Position numbers and translations under genes: made by a program. A stretch of DNA of 44,555 nt. It comes from Ferruginibacter sp. GTDB lineage: Bacteria > Bacteroidota > Bacteroidia > Chitinophagales > Chitinophagaceae. Each line of letters opens with the position of its first letter. Position 1 is the stretch's first letter. Under the pieces are notes generated by a model. It was given only the letters and a program-made list of their open reading frames with translations, ran no database searches and had not been told where the DNA came from. The DNA is taken from NCBI GenBank assembly GCA_030655145.1, contig JAURWD010000216.1:1-44555 (forward strand), read 5' to 3'. Below, one piece after another: positions 30,501 to 38,197 of this stretch.

Positions 30501-31541
30501 ACCGGGCTTGGTATAGATCCGGCCTTTCATACAAAAGTGTTTGATCGTTTTTACCAGGTAGATGACTCGTCAATACGAACAGCACCGGGCACGGGTATTG
30601 GTCTTGCACTCGTAAAAGAACTGACAACGTTGATGAAGGGAAAGATCCGTTTAGAAAGTAAGATCGGCGGACCCACAAGTTTTACGGTAAGCATCCCGGT
30701 ACAAAGAGCGCCGGGTAGCTCTACGATGAAAACAGTGATGCCGTTGGTATCAACTGATGAGCTAGCTGGCGACGCTGTTTTGCCCCTGGTCCTTGTTGTT
30801 GAAGACAATGAAGACCTGCGTTCGTTCCTGGTGGATAGTTTGTCGGAAAAATTCCGGGTGATCGCCGCAAGTGATGGATTAATTGCCTGGGAACAAATAT
30901 TGACCGAGTTGCCCGAAGTGGTTATCAGCGATGTGATGATGCCGGGGCAGGACGGGTTTGATCTCTGTCGCCAATGTAAAGCAGATCCGCGAACGGCCCA
31001 CATTGCCTTCATCTTGCTCACCTCCCGGGCAGCGCATGAGGCACGCCTGAAAGGACTTGGTACCGGTGCAGATGATTATGTAACAAAGCCCTTTCATCTC
31101 GATGAACTGATATTACGAACCAGTAACCTGCTGCAACTCCAGGGAAATATGCGGGCCTACCTGCAGACACAACTTTTGTCTGAAAAACCTGCGGTTGAAG
31201 TTCCGGTTGCGACAGATCCTTTTCTTCAAAAATTGTATGCTGAACTTGAGTCGCGTATTGATGACCCCTCAATGGGCGTTGAGTCGCTTTGCCAGGTGTT
31301 GGGGATGAGTCGTAGCACGTTGAACCGAAAAATGAAATCCCTGCTTGATATTTCCGCGAACGACCTTATCAGGACTTATCGCCTGCAAAAAGCAACCGGC
31401 ATGTTGGTGAAAGGAATGGACATCAGTGGCGTGGCGTACAAAGTAGGCTTCAGCAGTCCATCCTATTTTACCCAATGCTTTCGCGAGCAATACGGTTTAA
31501 CTCCGACAGAGTTTGTTGCTAATAATAACCCCGCACACTGA
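27555..31541 (+). CDS. Hybrid two-component system protein: sensor propeller, kinase, receiver and AraC regulator in one chain
   Basis: A 1,328-residue one-piece regulator of the Bacteroidota HTCS class. In order: Sec signal (to about residue 32, PAYAQQ); two seven-bladed propellers of Reg_prop repeats in the periplasm (GITQDKDGFLWLATLDGLARYDG, LPNNTIYCILPGKNGTIWCSSNKGIFRFD); a Y_Y_Y domain around 690-775; one membrane helix near 776-798 (WWARLSYVLLAAGLLLIYLRF); HisKA with NITHEFRTPLTL (phospho-His near 835); HATPase with NLLGNALKFTPAGG; receiver near 1077-1190 with ISDVMMPGQDGFD; AraC-type helix-turn-helix near 1230-1325 (YKVGFSSPSYFTQCFREQYGLTP). Such proteins usually bind an oligosaccharide and switch on a utilisation locus. 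No SusCD genes are adjacent; the convergent NagP gene is the only sugar gene nearby. Start is GTG. Confidence 0.96.
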   Translation: MKIQFRQFCLKIQSFFAWICVLFLGTVPAYAQQAMFTNQQHFGVEEGLPQSYISGITQDKDGFLWLATLDGLARYDGRRFRTFRYNPGDSTGLAGNAIYYVYPQVNNQFSLSYDGLLNDEFDLQSFKVTHNSGREKLRQLAGEIWKVSYSQYAYNGKDWIFICPGNQGIGILNVASEQARYCNKKNGALQQDSISAIVLTDSGKLYMLSPGGIQVSDVTLKKYKFIPIPGLRKLNVQTKAGRQTYSSLAVLPNNRLAYFDLNTIVIFDLTRQTFVEHPIPAGRTPKPVYERSTKVDSKGRLYFETEGRVIRMEANGEMKLLWENVANPSLHISAYFIDWSDVLWVSVNAQGLTKVDLQALPFSTYKYKVNFISDIMEQAGARKQDFPGHWSLLEMSYYFRQATDGKGNRYVCHNYGNRNEVFVLNASGLKSFRHVPSNALYTALIVMPDGEVRVYDEKTAAWYCWTNPDAIPTIIQFDKQSMVDMNLADARMIGGYLWLSTYTEGLLQYKDTTRVNHFSGTMPTGKMPNDLTEICPDPTHADRFWVGSRGGGLVLWNVKSGLEKIYTTNDGLPNNTIYCILPGKNGTIWCSSNKGIFRFDPATKQVTSFEKPDGLQGNEFNRAHKLLFNDGRIAFGGMEGYTIFHPDDFEIKATKVEVPVMVTALQINNRPQGMGIPNGYITQPVATIKELDLPYDQNYLRFEFAALLFNQPQKTRYRYQLKGADDDWIDNGTSNVAAYAAIKPGDYVLQLNATDQNGQWSNTIKEINILIRPPFWATWWARLSYVLLAAGLLLIYLRFREKAMRTKQQLVFEQREALRLKEMDEVKDRFFSNITHEFRTPLTLIVTPLEKLAQNTSLPAPVLNTVNIAQKNSRQLLSLINEFLDFSKLQDGQMQLKFSAGELTLFVKEIMQSFEATAQERNVELSFVPGSVSGSCLFDQEKWAKILTNLLGNALKFTPAGGKVTVTLNLDENEVAELQVTDTGLGIDPAFHTKVFDRFYQVDDSSIRTAPGTGIGLALVKELTTLMKGKIRLESKIGGPTSFTVSIPVQRAPGSSTMKTVMPLVSTDELAGDAVLPLVLVVEDNEDLRSFLVDSLSEKFRVIAASDGLIAWEQILTELPEVVISDVMMPGQDGFDLCRQCKADPRTAHIAFILLTSRAAHEARLKGLGTGADDYVTKPFHLDELILRTSNLLQLQGNMRAYLQTQLLSEKPAVEVPVATDPFLQKLYAELESRIDDPSMGVESLCQVLGMSRSTLNRKMKSLLDISANDLIRTYRLQKATGMLVKGMDISGVAYKVGFSSPSYFTQCFREQYGLTPTEFVANNNPAH

Positions 31542-31549
31542 GCAAACGG

Positions 31550-32869
31550 TTAGTTTGCAACTACATCCTGGTGCAGGCTTTTTTCAACCATTACTTTCTT
31601 TTGGCTACCTACCGCGAAACCTTTGAGCGCATAGTACAATATATATGCGTATGCCGGCACGGTGCACAACAGGAAGGCGGTTTGATTGCTGGTGATGCCT
31701 TTATCTTTCAAACTGGTGTACAACAACGGAACAATTGCACCACCTGCGATGCCCATGATCAATAATGCTGACCCGATCTTGGTGAACCTTCCCAGGCCCT
31801 TTATCGCAAGTGGAAAAATAGCGGGCCACATCAGTGCATTTGCCAACCCTAACAAGGCAATAAAAGTTATCGCAACATAACCGCTGGTAACGAATACGCC
31901 TACACTAAAGATCAATCCGAGCACGGCGGAAACCGCAAGCGCATTTTGTTGAGAGATGTATTTGGGAATCGCGATGATGCCAATGATATACCCGGCAAGC
32001 ATCGCACACAAAGTGAAGGTTGTAAAATATTTCGTTTCGTCTAGCGGCATGCCTAACTCCCGCCCATATGCGCCGATCGCATCTCCGGCCAAAACCTCTA
32101 CACCTACGTATAAAAATAAACAGATAACACCCAGTACCAGATGACTGTATTGAAATACACTTGTTTTCGCAGGACCTGCTGTGGCCGTGGTTGGTTCGTC
32201 TTTGTCGACATCTATTTCAGGCAGGGAAGACCATTTGATGAATATCGCGAGGAGCACCAGCATTACTGTCATGATCACGTATGGTGTAATCACTCTACCT
32301 GCCAACTGATCCAGAAGCTGATTCTTAGTGACTTCATTCGTGGTCGTCAGCACTTGCTCTTCGATTGCTGTAGCATTCTTCAATACCAGCGCGCCAACGA
32401 TGAGCGGACTTAACATACCGGCCACCTTATTACAAATGCCCATGATGCTGATTCGTTTTGCTGCACTCTCGATCGGGCCGGCAATACTGATGTAAGGATT
32501 TGAAGCGGTTTGCAACAGCGCAAGCCCCATACCTTGTACAAACAACCCGGTGAGAAATAACGCAAAATTTCTCGCGTTAGCAGCGGGCACAAAAATGATA
32601 GAGCCCACGGCCATCACGAGAAGACCAAGGGCCATCCCGTTTTTGAACCCGGTTCGTTTTAAAATGTATGAGGATGGAATTGCCAGGAAAAAGTAAGCCA
32701 TGTAAAATGCCGAAGTCACAAAAAAAGCCTGGATGTCATTCTCAAGCTGGCAGGCCAGTTTTAAAAATGGGATGAGCGTTCCATTTAGCCAGGTAATAAA
32801 CCCGAATACAAAAAATAATATTCCGATGATAACAATGGCGCGGGTATGGTTTTGATTCGGCTGCTGCAT
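31550..32869 (-). CDS. nagP: Sugar MFS permease, glucose/galactose or N-acetylglucosamine type
   Basis: A 439-residue, 12-helix permease of the FucP/GluP/NagP group of the major facilitator family. Diagnostic segments are FFVFGFITWLNGTLIPFLKLACQL in helix 1, AFYMAYFFLAIPSSYILKRTGFKNGM, and GLALLQTASNPYISIAGPIESAAKRISIMGICNKVAG in helices 4-5. The assignment to amino-sugar uptake rests on its divergent neighbour, a NagB-PIG-L gene, and is an inference; glucose or galactose uptake is the alternative. The ATG at 32869 (MQQPNQNHTRAIV) is preferred over the open extension upstream. It converges with the hybrid regulator gene with an 8-base gap, so both transcripts must overlap at their 3' ends. 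Confidence 0.88.
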   Translation of the reverse strand: MQQPNQNHTRAIVIIGILFFVFGFITWLNGTLIPFLKLACQLENDIQAFFVTSAFYMAYFFLAIPSSYILKRTGFKNGMALGLLVMAVGSIIFVPAANARNFALFLTGLFVQGMGLALLQTASNPYISIAGPIESAAKRISIMGICNKVAGMLSPLIVGALVLKNATAIEEQVLTTTNEVTKNQLLDQLAGRVITPYVIMTVMLVLLAIFIKWSSLPEIDVDKDEPTTATAGPAKTSVFQYSHLVLGVICLFLYVGVEVLAGDAIGAYGRELGMPLDETKYFTTFTLCAMLAGYIIGIIAIPKYISQQNALAVSAVLGLIFSVGVFVTSGYVAITFIALLGLANALMWPAIFPLAIKGLGRFTKIGSALLIMGIAGGAIVPLLYTSLKDKGITSNQTAFLLCTVPAYAYILYYALKGFAVGSQKKVMVEKSLHQDVVAN

Positions 32870-32939
32870 ATAAATATTGCGAACTGGTGAATGCGTAAAA
32901 TACAACTACTATCAATCATTTGACCACACAGCACCAAGT

Positions 32940-33002
32940 CAAACGATTGCATAAACCTCAAGATGCCTGAAAGAAGCATGGTAACTTTTAAACAATCGTT
33001 TG
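32940..33002. repeat. Inverted pair CAAACGATTG / CAATCGTTTG upstream of nagP
   Basis: CAAACGATTG at 32940-32949 recurs in inverse orientation as CAATCGTTTG at 32993-33002. The centres are 53 bases apart, about five helical turns, which is favourable for DNA looping between two bound repressors. Both lie 70-135 bases before the nagP start. Confidence 0.5.
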
Positions 33003-33086
33003 CGGCTCAATTGCTTTACTTCATCAAGTAAATTTGAAAATTGACAAATGAAAAACAGGAAGGCTGGACTGCAACATGTATATACC

Positions 33087-33100
33087 GGTAACTAGTTACC
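33087..33100. promoter_or_regulatory. Perfect palindrome GGTAACTAGTTACC, candidate operator
   Basis: A 14-base perfect palindrome (GGTAACT/AGTTACC) in the middle of the nagP-nagB region. Its form suits a LacI- or GntR-type dimeric regulator. The regulator is not encoded in this window. Confidence 0.45.
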
Positions 33101-33337
33101 ATCCGCATAAGAATTTTTTTAGCTGCAAGGAATGAAGCTCATGAAGAGGATAGCAATCAACAATGTTTTCTTTTTCATAAAGTCTTTAAAAAATTGTCAG
33201 TTGAAAAATACTGATCAACGGATAATAAGAGAAAACAGTTTCCAACCAAAACGGAACCTCGACTTATGTTGCGATCCAAATAAATATTTTTTAGAATAAT
33301 GTTCCGAATTTCTGTGCTACAACCTTTTTATAATATT

Positions 33338-33345
33338 TACTTTTG
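33338..33345 (+). promoter_or_regulatory. -7 promoter element of nagB
   Basis: TACTTTTG matches TAnnTTTG exactly. Transcription would start near 33352 and give a leader of about 135 bases before the ATG at 33488. The -33 region (around 33311-33318, TTTCTGTG) is only a weak match. Confidence 0.55.
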
Positions 33346-33357
33346 CCCCGAAAATGT

Positions 33358-33438
33358 ACCGCAGTATAGCGGTTAAGATACCCGGCCCGCGTTTTTCATA
33401 AGACAGGGCCGTTTGTACATAACGGTTTCCTTCGAAAC
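33358..33438 (+). promoter_or_regulatory. Structured 5' leader of nagB (three potential stem-loops)
   Basis: Downstream of the predicted transcription start lie three inverted repeats in a row: ACCGC (33358-33362) with GCGGT (33369-33373), CGGCCC (33383-33388) with GGGCCG (33406-33411), and GTTTC (33425-33429) with GAAAC (33434-33438) closed by CTTC. This could be a cis-acting RNA controlling nagB, but it matches no riboswitch class I can recall. Confidence 0.35.
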
Positions 33439-33487
33439 GATTAGACATTAACAACCAGGCAAACAACCAACCACTTAATACTTGATT

Positions 33488-35410
33488 ATGTTACCAGAAG
33501 TCATCGCACCGCAAAAGACAATCTCCTTCGAAAAGATCGAAACCGCAATTTATACGAGCGAGGAGCAAGCCTGCTCTGCTGTCGCAGAAGAAATAGCGGA
33601 TCTGATCAATAAGCGCCAGGAATCGGGTCAACGGACTGTGCTTGGCCTTGCCACAGGCGCTACACCGAAAAAAGTATACGCTGCGTTAATCCAGTTGTAT
33701 GTGTCGGGCAAACTGAGTTTTAAAAATGTGGTCACATTTAACCTCGACGAATATTATCCCATGAAGCCAGGTGCGCTTCAAAGCTATCACCGCTTTATGG
33801 AGGAGAATTTATTTAACCACATTGACATTGATAAAAACAACTGCTTTATTCCGAACGGCGACATCCCGCAGGAAGAAGTAAAAGCGCACTGCGAGGCTTA
33901 TGAAAAAAAAATCGAGGAGTACGGTGGTATTGATTTTCAACTGTTAGGAATTGGACGGAACGGTCACATTGGTTTCAATGAGCCGGGTAGCCACGTGAGT
34001 TCTGCAACAAGGCTGATCACGCTCGATCACCTTACACGTTTTGATGCAGCCTATGAATTTGGCACCCTTGCCAATGTTCCAAGGAAAGCGATCACTGCAG
34101 GGATGGGTACAATCTTAAAAGCACGCAGGATCGTATTGCTGGCCTGGGGCGAAAGAAAAGCGATGATCGTGCGGCAGGCGGTTGAAGGACCGGTGACGGA
34201 GTTTGTTCCTGCGTCTTATTTACAGGGACATCACAATGTAACCTTCGTGTTGGATGAAAGTGTTGCAGCGGAATTAACGCGGAAGAAAACGCCCTGGCTA
34301 ACAGATGAAGTTGCCTGGAACAATGGCATGATCAAGAAGGCGGTTACCTACCTTGCGCTCACCTTACACAAACCCATCCTTAAACTAACCAACAACGACT
34401 ATAATCAAAACGGTCTCAGCGACCTGCTCGCTCTTTACGGCCAGGCGTATGACATAAACATTGAAGTATTCAATCAATTACAGCGCAGCATTACCGGTTG
34501 GCCAGGCGGCAAACCAAACGCAGATGATACACATCGCCCCGAACGTGCCTTACCCGCTAAAAAACGCGTGGTGATCTTTAGTCCCCACCCGGATGATGAC
34601 ATCATCTCCATGGGCGGAACTTTTCAACGGCTCGTTGACCAGGGACACGAGGTACATGTTGCATATCAAACAAGCGGGAACATTGCCGTAGCAGATGATG
34701 AAGCATTGCGCTTCATCGAATTCGTGAAAGATTATAATGCGCAGTTCAACATTGACAGTCCACAGGCAGAACATATCTACGATGAAGCGCTGAAATTTAT
34801 CCAGGTTAAAGGTAGCGGTGAAAAGGACACGCCGGAACTACGTTATGTGAAAGGCATCATTCGTCGCGGTGAAGCAAAAAACACCTGTCGCTTTGTTGGG
34901 ATTCCGCCGGAGCAGGTACACTTTTTAAATCTCCCGTTTTATGAAACGGGATTGGTGGAAAAAAGCCCGATCGGGCCCGCTGATTTTGATATCATCGAAG
35001 CACTGATCCGGAAAATTGAACCACACCAGGTATATGCTGCGGGAGATTTAGCGGATCCTCATGGCACGCACAAAGTTTGTCTTGATGGAATTTTTGAAGC
35101 CATGCATCGCCTGAAGAATGAAGCATTTTTCAAGGACTGCTGGCTTTGGTTGTATAAAGGTGCCTGGGCTGAGTGGGATATTGACCTTATTGAAATGGTG
35201 GTGCCTATGAGCCCTGACCAGGTTTTGAAAAAAAGGAATGGCATTTTTAAACACCAGAGCCAGAAAGATGGCGTGGTGTTCCAGGGCGCCGATAGCCGGG
35301 AATTCTGGCAGCGGGCTGAAGACCGTAACCGGGCAACTGCCGAATTATACAATAAGCTTGGCCTTGCGGAATATGCGGCAATGGAAGCCTTTGTTCGTTG
35401 GAAGTTTTAG
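33488..35410 (+). CDS. nagB: Glucosamine-6-phosphate deaminase fused to a PIG-L/LmbE-type deacetylase domain
   Basis: A 640-residue two-domain protein. The N-terminal domain (about 15-275) is a NagB isomerase/deaminase: VLGLATGATPKKVYAAL (phosphate loop), VVTFNLDEYYPM (the LDEY signature with catalytic Asp), LLGIGRNGHIGFNEPGSHVSSATRLITL with the catalytic His, and WGERKAMIVRQAVEGPVTEFVPASYLQGH. It converts glucosamine-6-phosphate to fructose-6-phosphate and ammonia. The C-terminal domain (about 360-610) is PIG-L/LmbE-like with VVIFSPHPDDDIISMGGTFQR (zinc-binding HPDD) and DLADPHGTHKVC. The domain is known in Bacteroidota NagB proteins and may remove N-acetyl groups from an amino sugar. The start is the ATG at 33488; a TTG two codons upstream is unlikely. 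Confidence 0.93.
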   Translation: MLPEVIAPQKTISFEKIETAIYTSEEQACSAVAEEIADLINKRQESGQRTVLGLATGATPKKVYAALIQLYVSGKLSFKNVVTFNLDEYYPMKPGALQSYHRFMEENLFNHIDIDKNNCFIPNGDIPQEEVKAHCEAYEKKIEEYGGIDFQLLGIGRNGHIGFNEPGSHVSSATRLITLDHLTRFDAAYEFGTLANVPRKAITAGMGTILKARRIVLLAWGERKAMIVRQAVEGPVTEFVPASYLQGHHNVTFVLDESVAAELTRKKTPWLTDEVAWNNGMIKKAVTYLALTLHKPILKLTNNDYNQNGLSDLLALYGQAYDINIEVFNQLQRSITGWPGGKPNADDTHRPERALPAKKRVVIFSPHPDDDIISMGGTFQRLVDQGHEVHVAYQTSGNIAVADDEALRFIEFVKDYNAQFNIDSPQAEHIYDEALKFIQVKGSGEKDTPELRYVKGIIRRGEAKNTCRFVGIPPEQVHFLNLPFYETGLVEKSPIGPADFDIIEALIRKIEPHQVYAAGDLADPHGTHKVCLDGIFEAMHRLKNEAFFKDCWLWLYKGAWAEWDIDLIEMVVPMSPDQVLKKRNGIFKHQSQKDGVVFQGADSREFWQRAEDRNRATAELYNKLGLAEYAAMEAFVRWKF

Positions 35411-35470
35411 AAAAACAGTGCCCAGTCCTCCTAACCAAATGGAACGTGTAGACGAAGTTTGTGTTGCCCT

Positions 35471-36238
35471 TTACAGGTCCTTTGATTTAAATTTCTTTAG
35501 AGAAGTCAGCAGTGGAAAAAATATCCAGGCACACAGGCCTGCAAATGATAAAGCGATCCCGGTTGTGTTGCCAAAAAACTCCCGGAAAATGGCACCGGTA
35601 TAGCCCATCAGCGCAGAGATATCCATCTTCAAAAGTATCTGGATGCGGCTAAGGTCGATGGGATTAAAAAAACTTACAAACACCATGATCTTTTCCAGGG
35701 GATAATCCTGGAACTGGAATAACAAGAATAATAACAACGCATCGAATATGAGGGAGAAGTAAAGCCAGAGCAGGATAGAGACGCCAATTCCCTTTGCTTT
35801 ATCCCGGGTTAGACCCGCAGCCATCATAGCAATGCTAACAAAAACCACCGTTAGGGAAAGCCCCATCAAGATCATAATAATTCCTGTAGGGTCCGCATGA
35901 TACAACAGGATCGGTATTCCGGCGCCGAGAAAAAATGCAAGGCAAAGGGAGCCCGACAAACCAGAAAAAATGCTCAGCCAGATCGTTCTTCTTTTCAAGG
36001 GCTGGCTCACGAGCAACTCAATAAATTCTGCGCTGTTATAAATATAGATGGTTGAAAAGATTATACAGATGAGAGGGACGATGATGAGGATGATATTCAA
36101 TAAACTTAGCAATCCCTTTGACGCATTGTTCTCCAGGTTAAACACACTGAGAGAGATCACCAGCAATAACAAAGTGTAAATAAGCACGATCTTATTCTGG
36201 ACAATATCCACGAGTACATATTTAAAGATCTTTTTCAT
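35471..36238 (-). CDS. nosY: NosY-type ABC transporter permease
   Basis: A 255-residue inner-membrane protein with six hydrophobic segments (for example IVLIYTLLLLVISLSVF, LLNIILIIVPLICIIFSTIYIY, ILMGLSLTVVFVSIAMMAAGL). The AEFIELLVSQPLKRRTIWLSI stretch is characteristic of ABC-2 permeases in the NosY group. It partners with the ATPase encoded just upstream, overlapping it by four bases (ATGA). NosFY with NosD move a sulfur species or assist copper-site assembly for NosZ in the periplasm; exactly what is carried is still debated. It is the last gene of the operon and converges with nagB, 60 bases away. Confidence 0.92.
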   Translation of the reverse strand: MKKIFKYVLVDIVQNKIVLIYTLLLLVISLSVFNLENNASKGLLSLLNIILIIVPLICIIFSTIYIYNSAEFIELLVSQPLKRRTIWLSIFSGLSGSLCLAFFLGAGIPILLYHADPTGIIMILMGLSLTVVFVSIAMMAAGLTRDKAKGIGVSILLWLYFSLIFDALLLFLLFQFQDYPLEKIMVFVSFFNPIDLSRIQILLKMDISALMGYTGAIFREFFGNTTGIALSFAGLCAWIFFPLLTSLKKFKSKDL

Positions 36239-36948
36239 ACTTCCTGCACCCGCATTAGTTTGGCAATAGCTTTTGATAATTTATGTTCCCCTGTTTCTTC
36301 CCGCAACACAGCCAGTTTTTTATGGAATGCCAGTTTTCCTTCCTGCATATAAAACACTTCTGTCACCAGGTCATCCAACTCGCTTAGTACGTGAGAGGTA
36401 ATGAGGATCAGTTTACCCGCCTGTTTTTCTTTAATGATCTTCTGTTTCAATAATTCAGATGAAAGAGGGTCAAGACCTGCGGTTGGCTCATCCAGAATCA
36501 GCACATCCGGTTTAAAAAGGAATGCTAAGCTGGCGCTGACTTTTTGTGTAGTTCCCCCTGAGAGCGTCCGCATTTTCTTTTGCATCAGGTTGTTTAATCC
36601 AAAGCTTTTCACCAGGTCTTCGTCATATTGTTGGTGCTCTTTTTTCCTGATGTCTTTCATCATGTCAAGCACCTGGGCAATGGTCATGTTTTCCGGGTAA
36701 CGCCCAATCTGTGGCATATAACCCAACCGGCTGCGGTACCTCCATTTGCCCGTGATCAATTCATGATCAAAATGAATCGTTCCACTATCGGGCACTACCA
36801 TGCCAAGCAATGATTTGATCAACGTCGTTTTACCGCTTCCGTTAGGTCCGAGCAAGGCAATGCATTCTCCTCGTTTAAAACTAACTGACACATTATCCAA
36901 GGCAGTTAGTTTGCCGAATTTTTTCCTGATATTTTTTATTTCGATCAT
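36235..36948 (-). CDS. nosF: NosF-type ABC transporter ATP-binding protein
   Basis: A 237-residue ATPase. Walker A is GPNGSGKTT (residues 34-42), the Q-loop GYMPQIGRYPENMTIAQVLDMM is of the NosF/CcmA type, the signature reads LSGGTTQKVS, Walker B is VLILDEPTAGLDP, and the switch His lies in LITSHVLSELDDL. It energises the NosY permease for assembly of the CuZ centre of nitrous oxide reductase. Both junctions are tight: its start overlaps the NosD stop by four bases and its stop overlaps the NosY start by four, indicating coupled translation. Confidence 0.95.
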   Translation of the reverse strand: MIEIKNIRKKFGKLTALDNVSVSFKRGECIALLGPNGSGKTTLIKSLLGMVVPDSGTIHFDHELITGKWRYRSRLGYMPQIGRYPENMTIAQVLDMMKDIRKKEHQQYDEDLVKSFGLNNLMQKKMRTLSGGTTQKVSASLAFLFKPDVLILDEPTAGLDPLSSELLKQKIIKEKQAGKLILITSHVLSELDDLVTEVFYMQEGKLAFHKKLAVLREETGEHKLSKAIAKLMRVQEV

Positions 36949-38192
36949 AGCGGTAAACTCTTCATGAGGGGTTTCTCATCTTTTAAATTTTCGGGCGTGA
37001 TACCTGGTATCACTTTCTCTGTTTTATCCAATAAAGAAACAATCAGGCTCCTGAAGAGCATGAGGGATGCGGGATTACTGTCGATGATCATGGAGTACAT
37101 GCTTACCGGGTGATAGGGCACATCCCCCGTGTTGTTCCGGTTGAGGTCGTAGCCCTCGTACTTATCCCAGTAATTACCATCAAAACTATTCAGTACAAGC
37201 GACCCGTTTGTAGCGATGTCGAAAGTATTACCGATAAAATTGTTACTGGTAAAGGAATTCTGGTCGCAACTGGCCTGAACTTTTATGGCCCATCCGTTAT
37301 TGTAAAAAGCATTTTTATACAAGTTGATGCGGCTGCAGCCTTCCATGTGAATTCCAACCGTGTTACGCGTAAAATGATTCCCGGAAATTTCACTGTCTGT
37401 AATGTCTTTTAACAGGATCCCGTAAGTGGCATCGCCCCAGTTGTTTAGAAAATGATTGTTATACATATGGATATTATTCGTGTACATCACCGCTACACCG
37501 GATTCATTTTCTTCAAAAACATTCCCGATGTAAGTGTCATGGTGTGAAAACATGAAGTGAATGCCATAACGAATATTCTTTCGGCTGATATTTCTCCAGG
37601 TTAGTGAATTTGTAACGAACTCGAAATAAATGCCGTCGCGGTGCCCCGTGATCTTGTTGCCAATGATGAGGAGGCTATCGCTGCGCCAACAATTGATTCC
37701 ATTGCCACTCTGTACCTCGTTTTTGCCGTAGGCGGTCAAAAAATTATTTTTTATGGTGCAGTTTGTGCTGTTCTGCACATAAATTCCAAAATTTGTATCA
37801 TCCAGGATATTGTTGATGGCAACCACGCGGTAGCTGTCGTAAATCATGAGGGCTCCAATATCTTTGATCTCTGACCTCCCGGAATGTTGCATTTTAAATC
37901 CGTCGATCACCGCATCACGTGCGTTCACCCGGATTATTCCATATTTATTTCTCCCATCCAGAACAGGGTAGTTGATCCCTTTTAAAATAATGGATTTTTG
38001 AACGAAGATTTCTTCCTCCTGGTACAGCCCCGGATCTACCAAAACAGTGTCGCCGTCGATGGCAAGATCGATGGCCTTTTGAATCGCCTGCACAGTCCTG
38101 GACTTTCCCACGCGAATGGTTTTTGCCTCCAGTTCACCGCCAGCGGTAACCAAAAAAATCAGGAGTGTGTAAATAGGTAAAAGGGTCTTCAT
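36945..38192 (-). CDS. nosD: NosD, periplasmic copper-site maturation protein
   Basis: A 415-residue periplasmic right-handed beta-helix protein with the Sec signal MKTLLPIYTLLIFLVTAGGELEA. The opening IRVGKSRTVQAIQKAIDLAIDGDTVLVDPGLYQEE is the usual NosD start, followed by CASH-type coils (GIYVQNSTNCTIKNNF, HDTYIGNVFEENESGVAVMYTNNI, DSEISGNHFTRNTVGIHMEG). FDGNYWDKYEGYDLNRNNTGDVPYHPVSMYSMI and the tail ENLKDEKPLMKSLPL are diagnostic for NosD. It works with NosF and NosY to assemble CuZ. The ATG at 38192 is five bases past the nosL stop; a TTG three codons earlier (38201) is less likely. Confidence 0.95.
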   Translation of the reverse strand: MKTLLPIYTLLIFLVTAGGELEAKTIRVGKSRTVQAIQKAIDLAIDGDTVLVDPGLYQEEEIFVQKSIILKGINYPVLDGRNKYGIIRVNARDAVIDGFKMQHSGRSEIKDIGALMIYDSYRVVAINNILDDTNFGIYVQNSTNCTIKNNFLTAYGKNEVQSGNGINCWRSDSLLIIGNKITGHRDGIYFEFVTNSLTWRNISRKNIRYGIHFMFSHHDTYIGNVFEENESGVAVMYTNNIHMYNNHFLNNWGDATYGILLKDITDSEISGNHFTRNTVGIHMEGCSRINLYKNAFYNNGWAIKVQASCDQNSFTSNNFIGNTFDIATNGSLVLNSFDGNYWDKYEGYDLNRNNTGDVPYHPVSMYSMIIDSNPASLMLFRSLIVSLLDKTEKVIPGITPENLKDEKPLMKSLPL

Positions 38193-38197
38193 GCTCG

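Larger units (their letters stand above)
32870..33487. other. Divergent regulatory region between nagP and nagB
   Basis: A 618-base non-coding region with unusual symmetry content: an inverted 10-base repeat at 32940-32949 and 32993-33002, a perfect 14-base palindrome at 33087-33100, a plus-strand -7 box at 33338-33345 and three short stem-loops in the nagB leader. A 55-codon open frame at 33132-33299 has no family features and is probably fortuitous. Confidence 0.55.

Noticed and set aside
33132-33299. 55-codon open frame in the nagP-nagB intergenic region, with an AAGGA before the ATG
   Set aside because: Composition is random-looking (Asn/Lys/Phe-rich, no helix or signal), it overlaps the predicted nagB promoter area, and no family is recognised.
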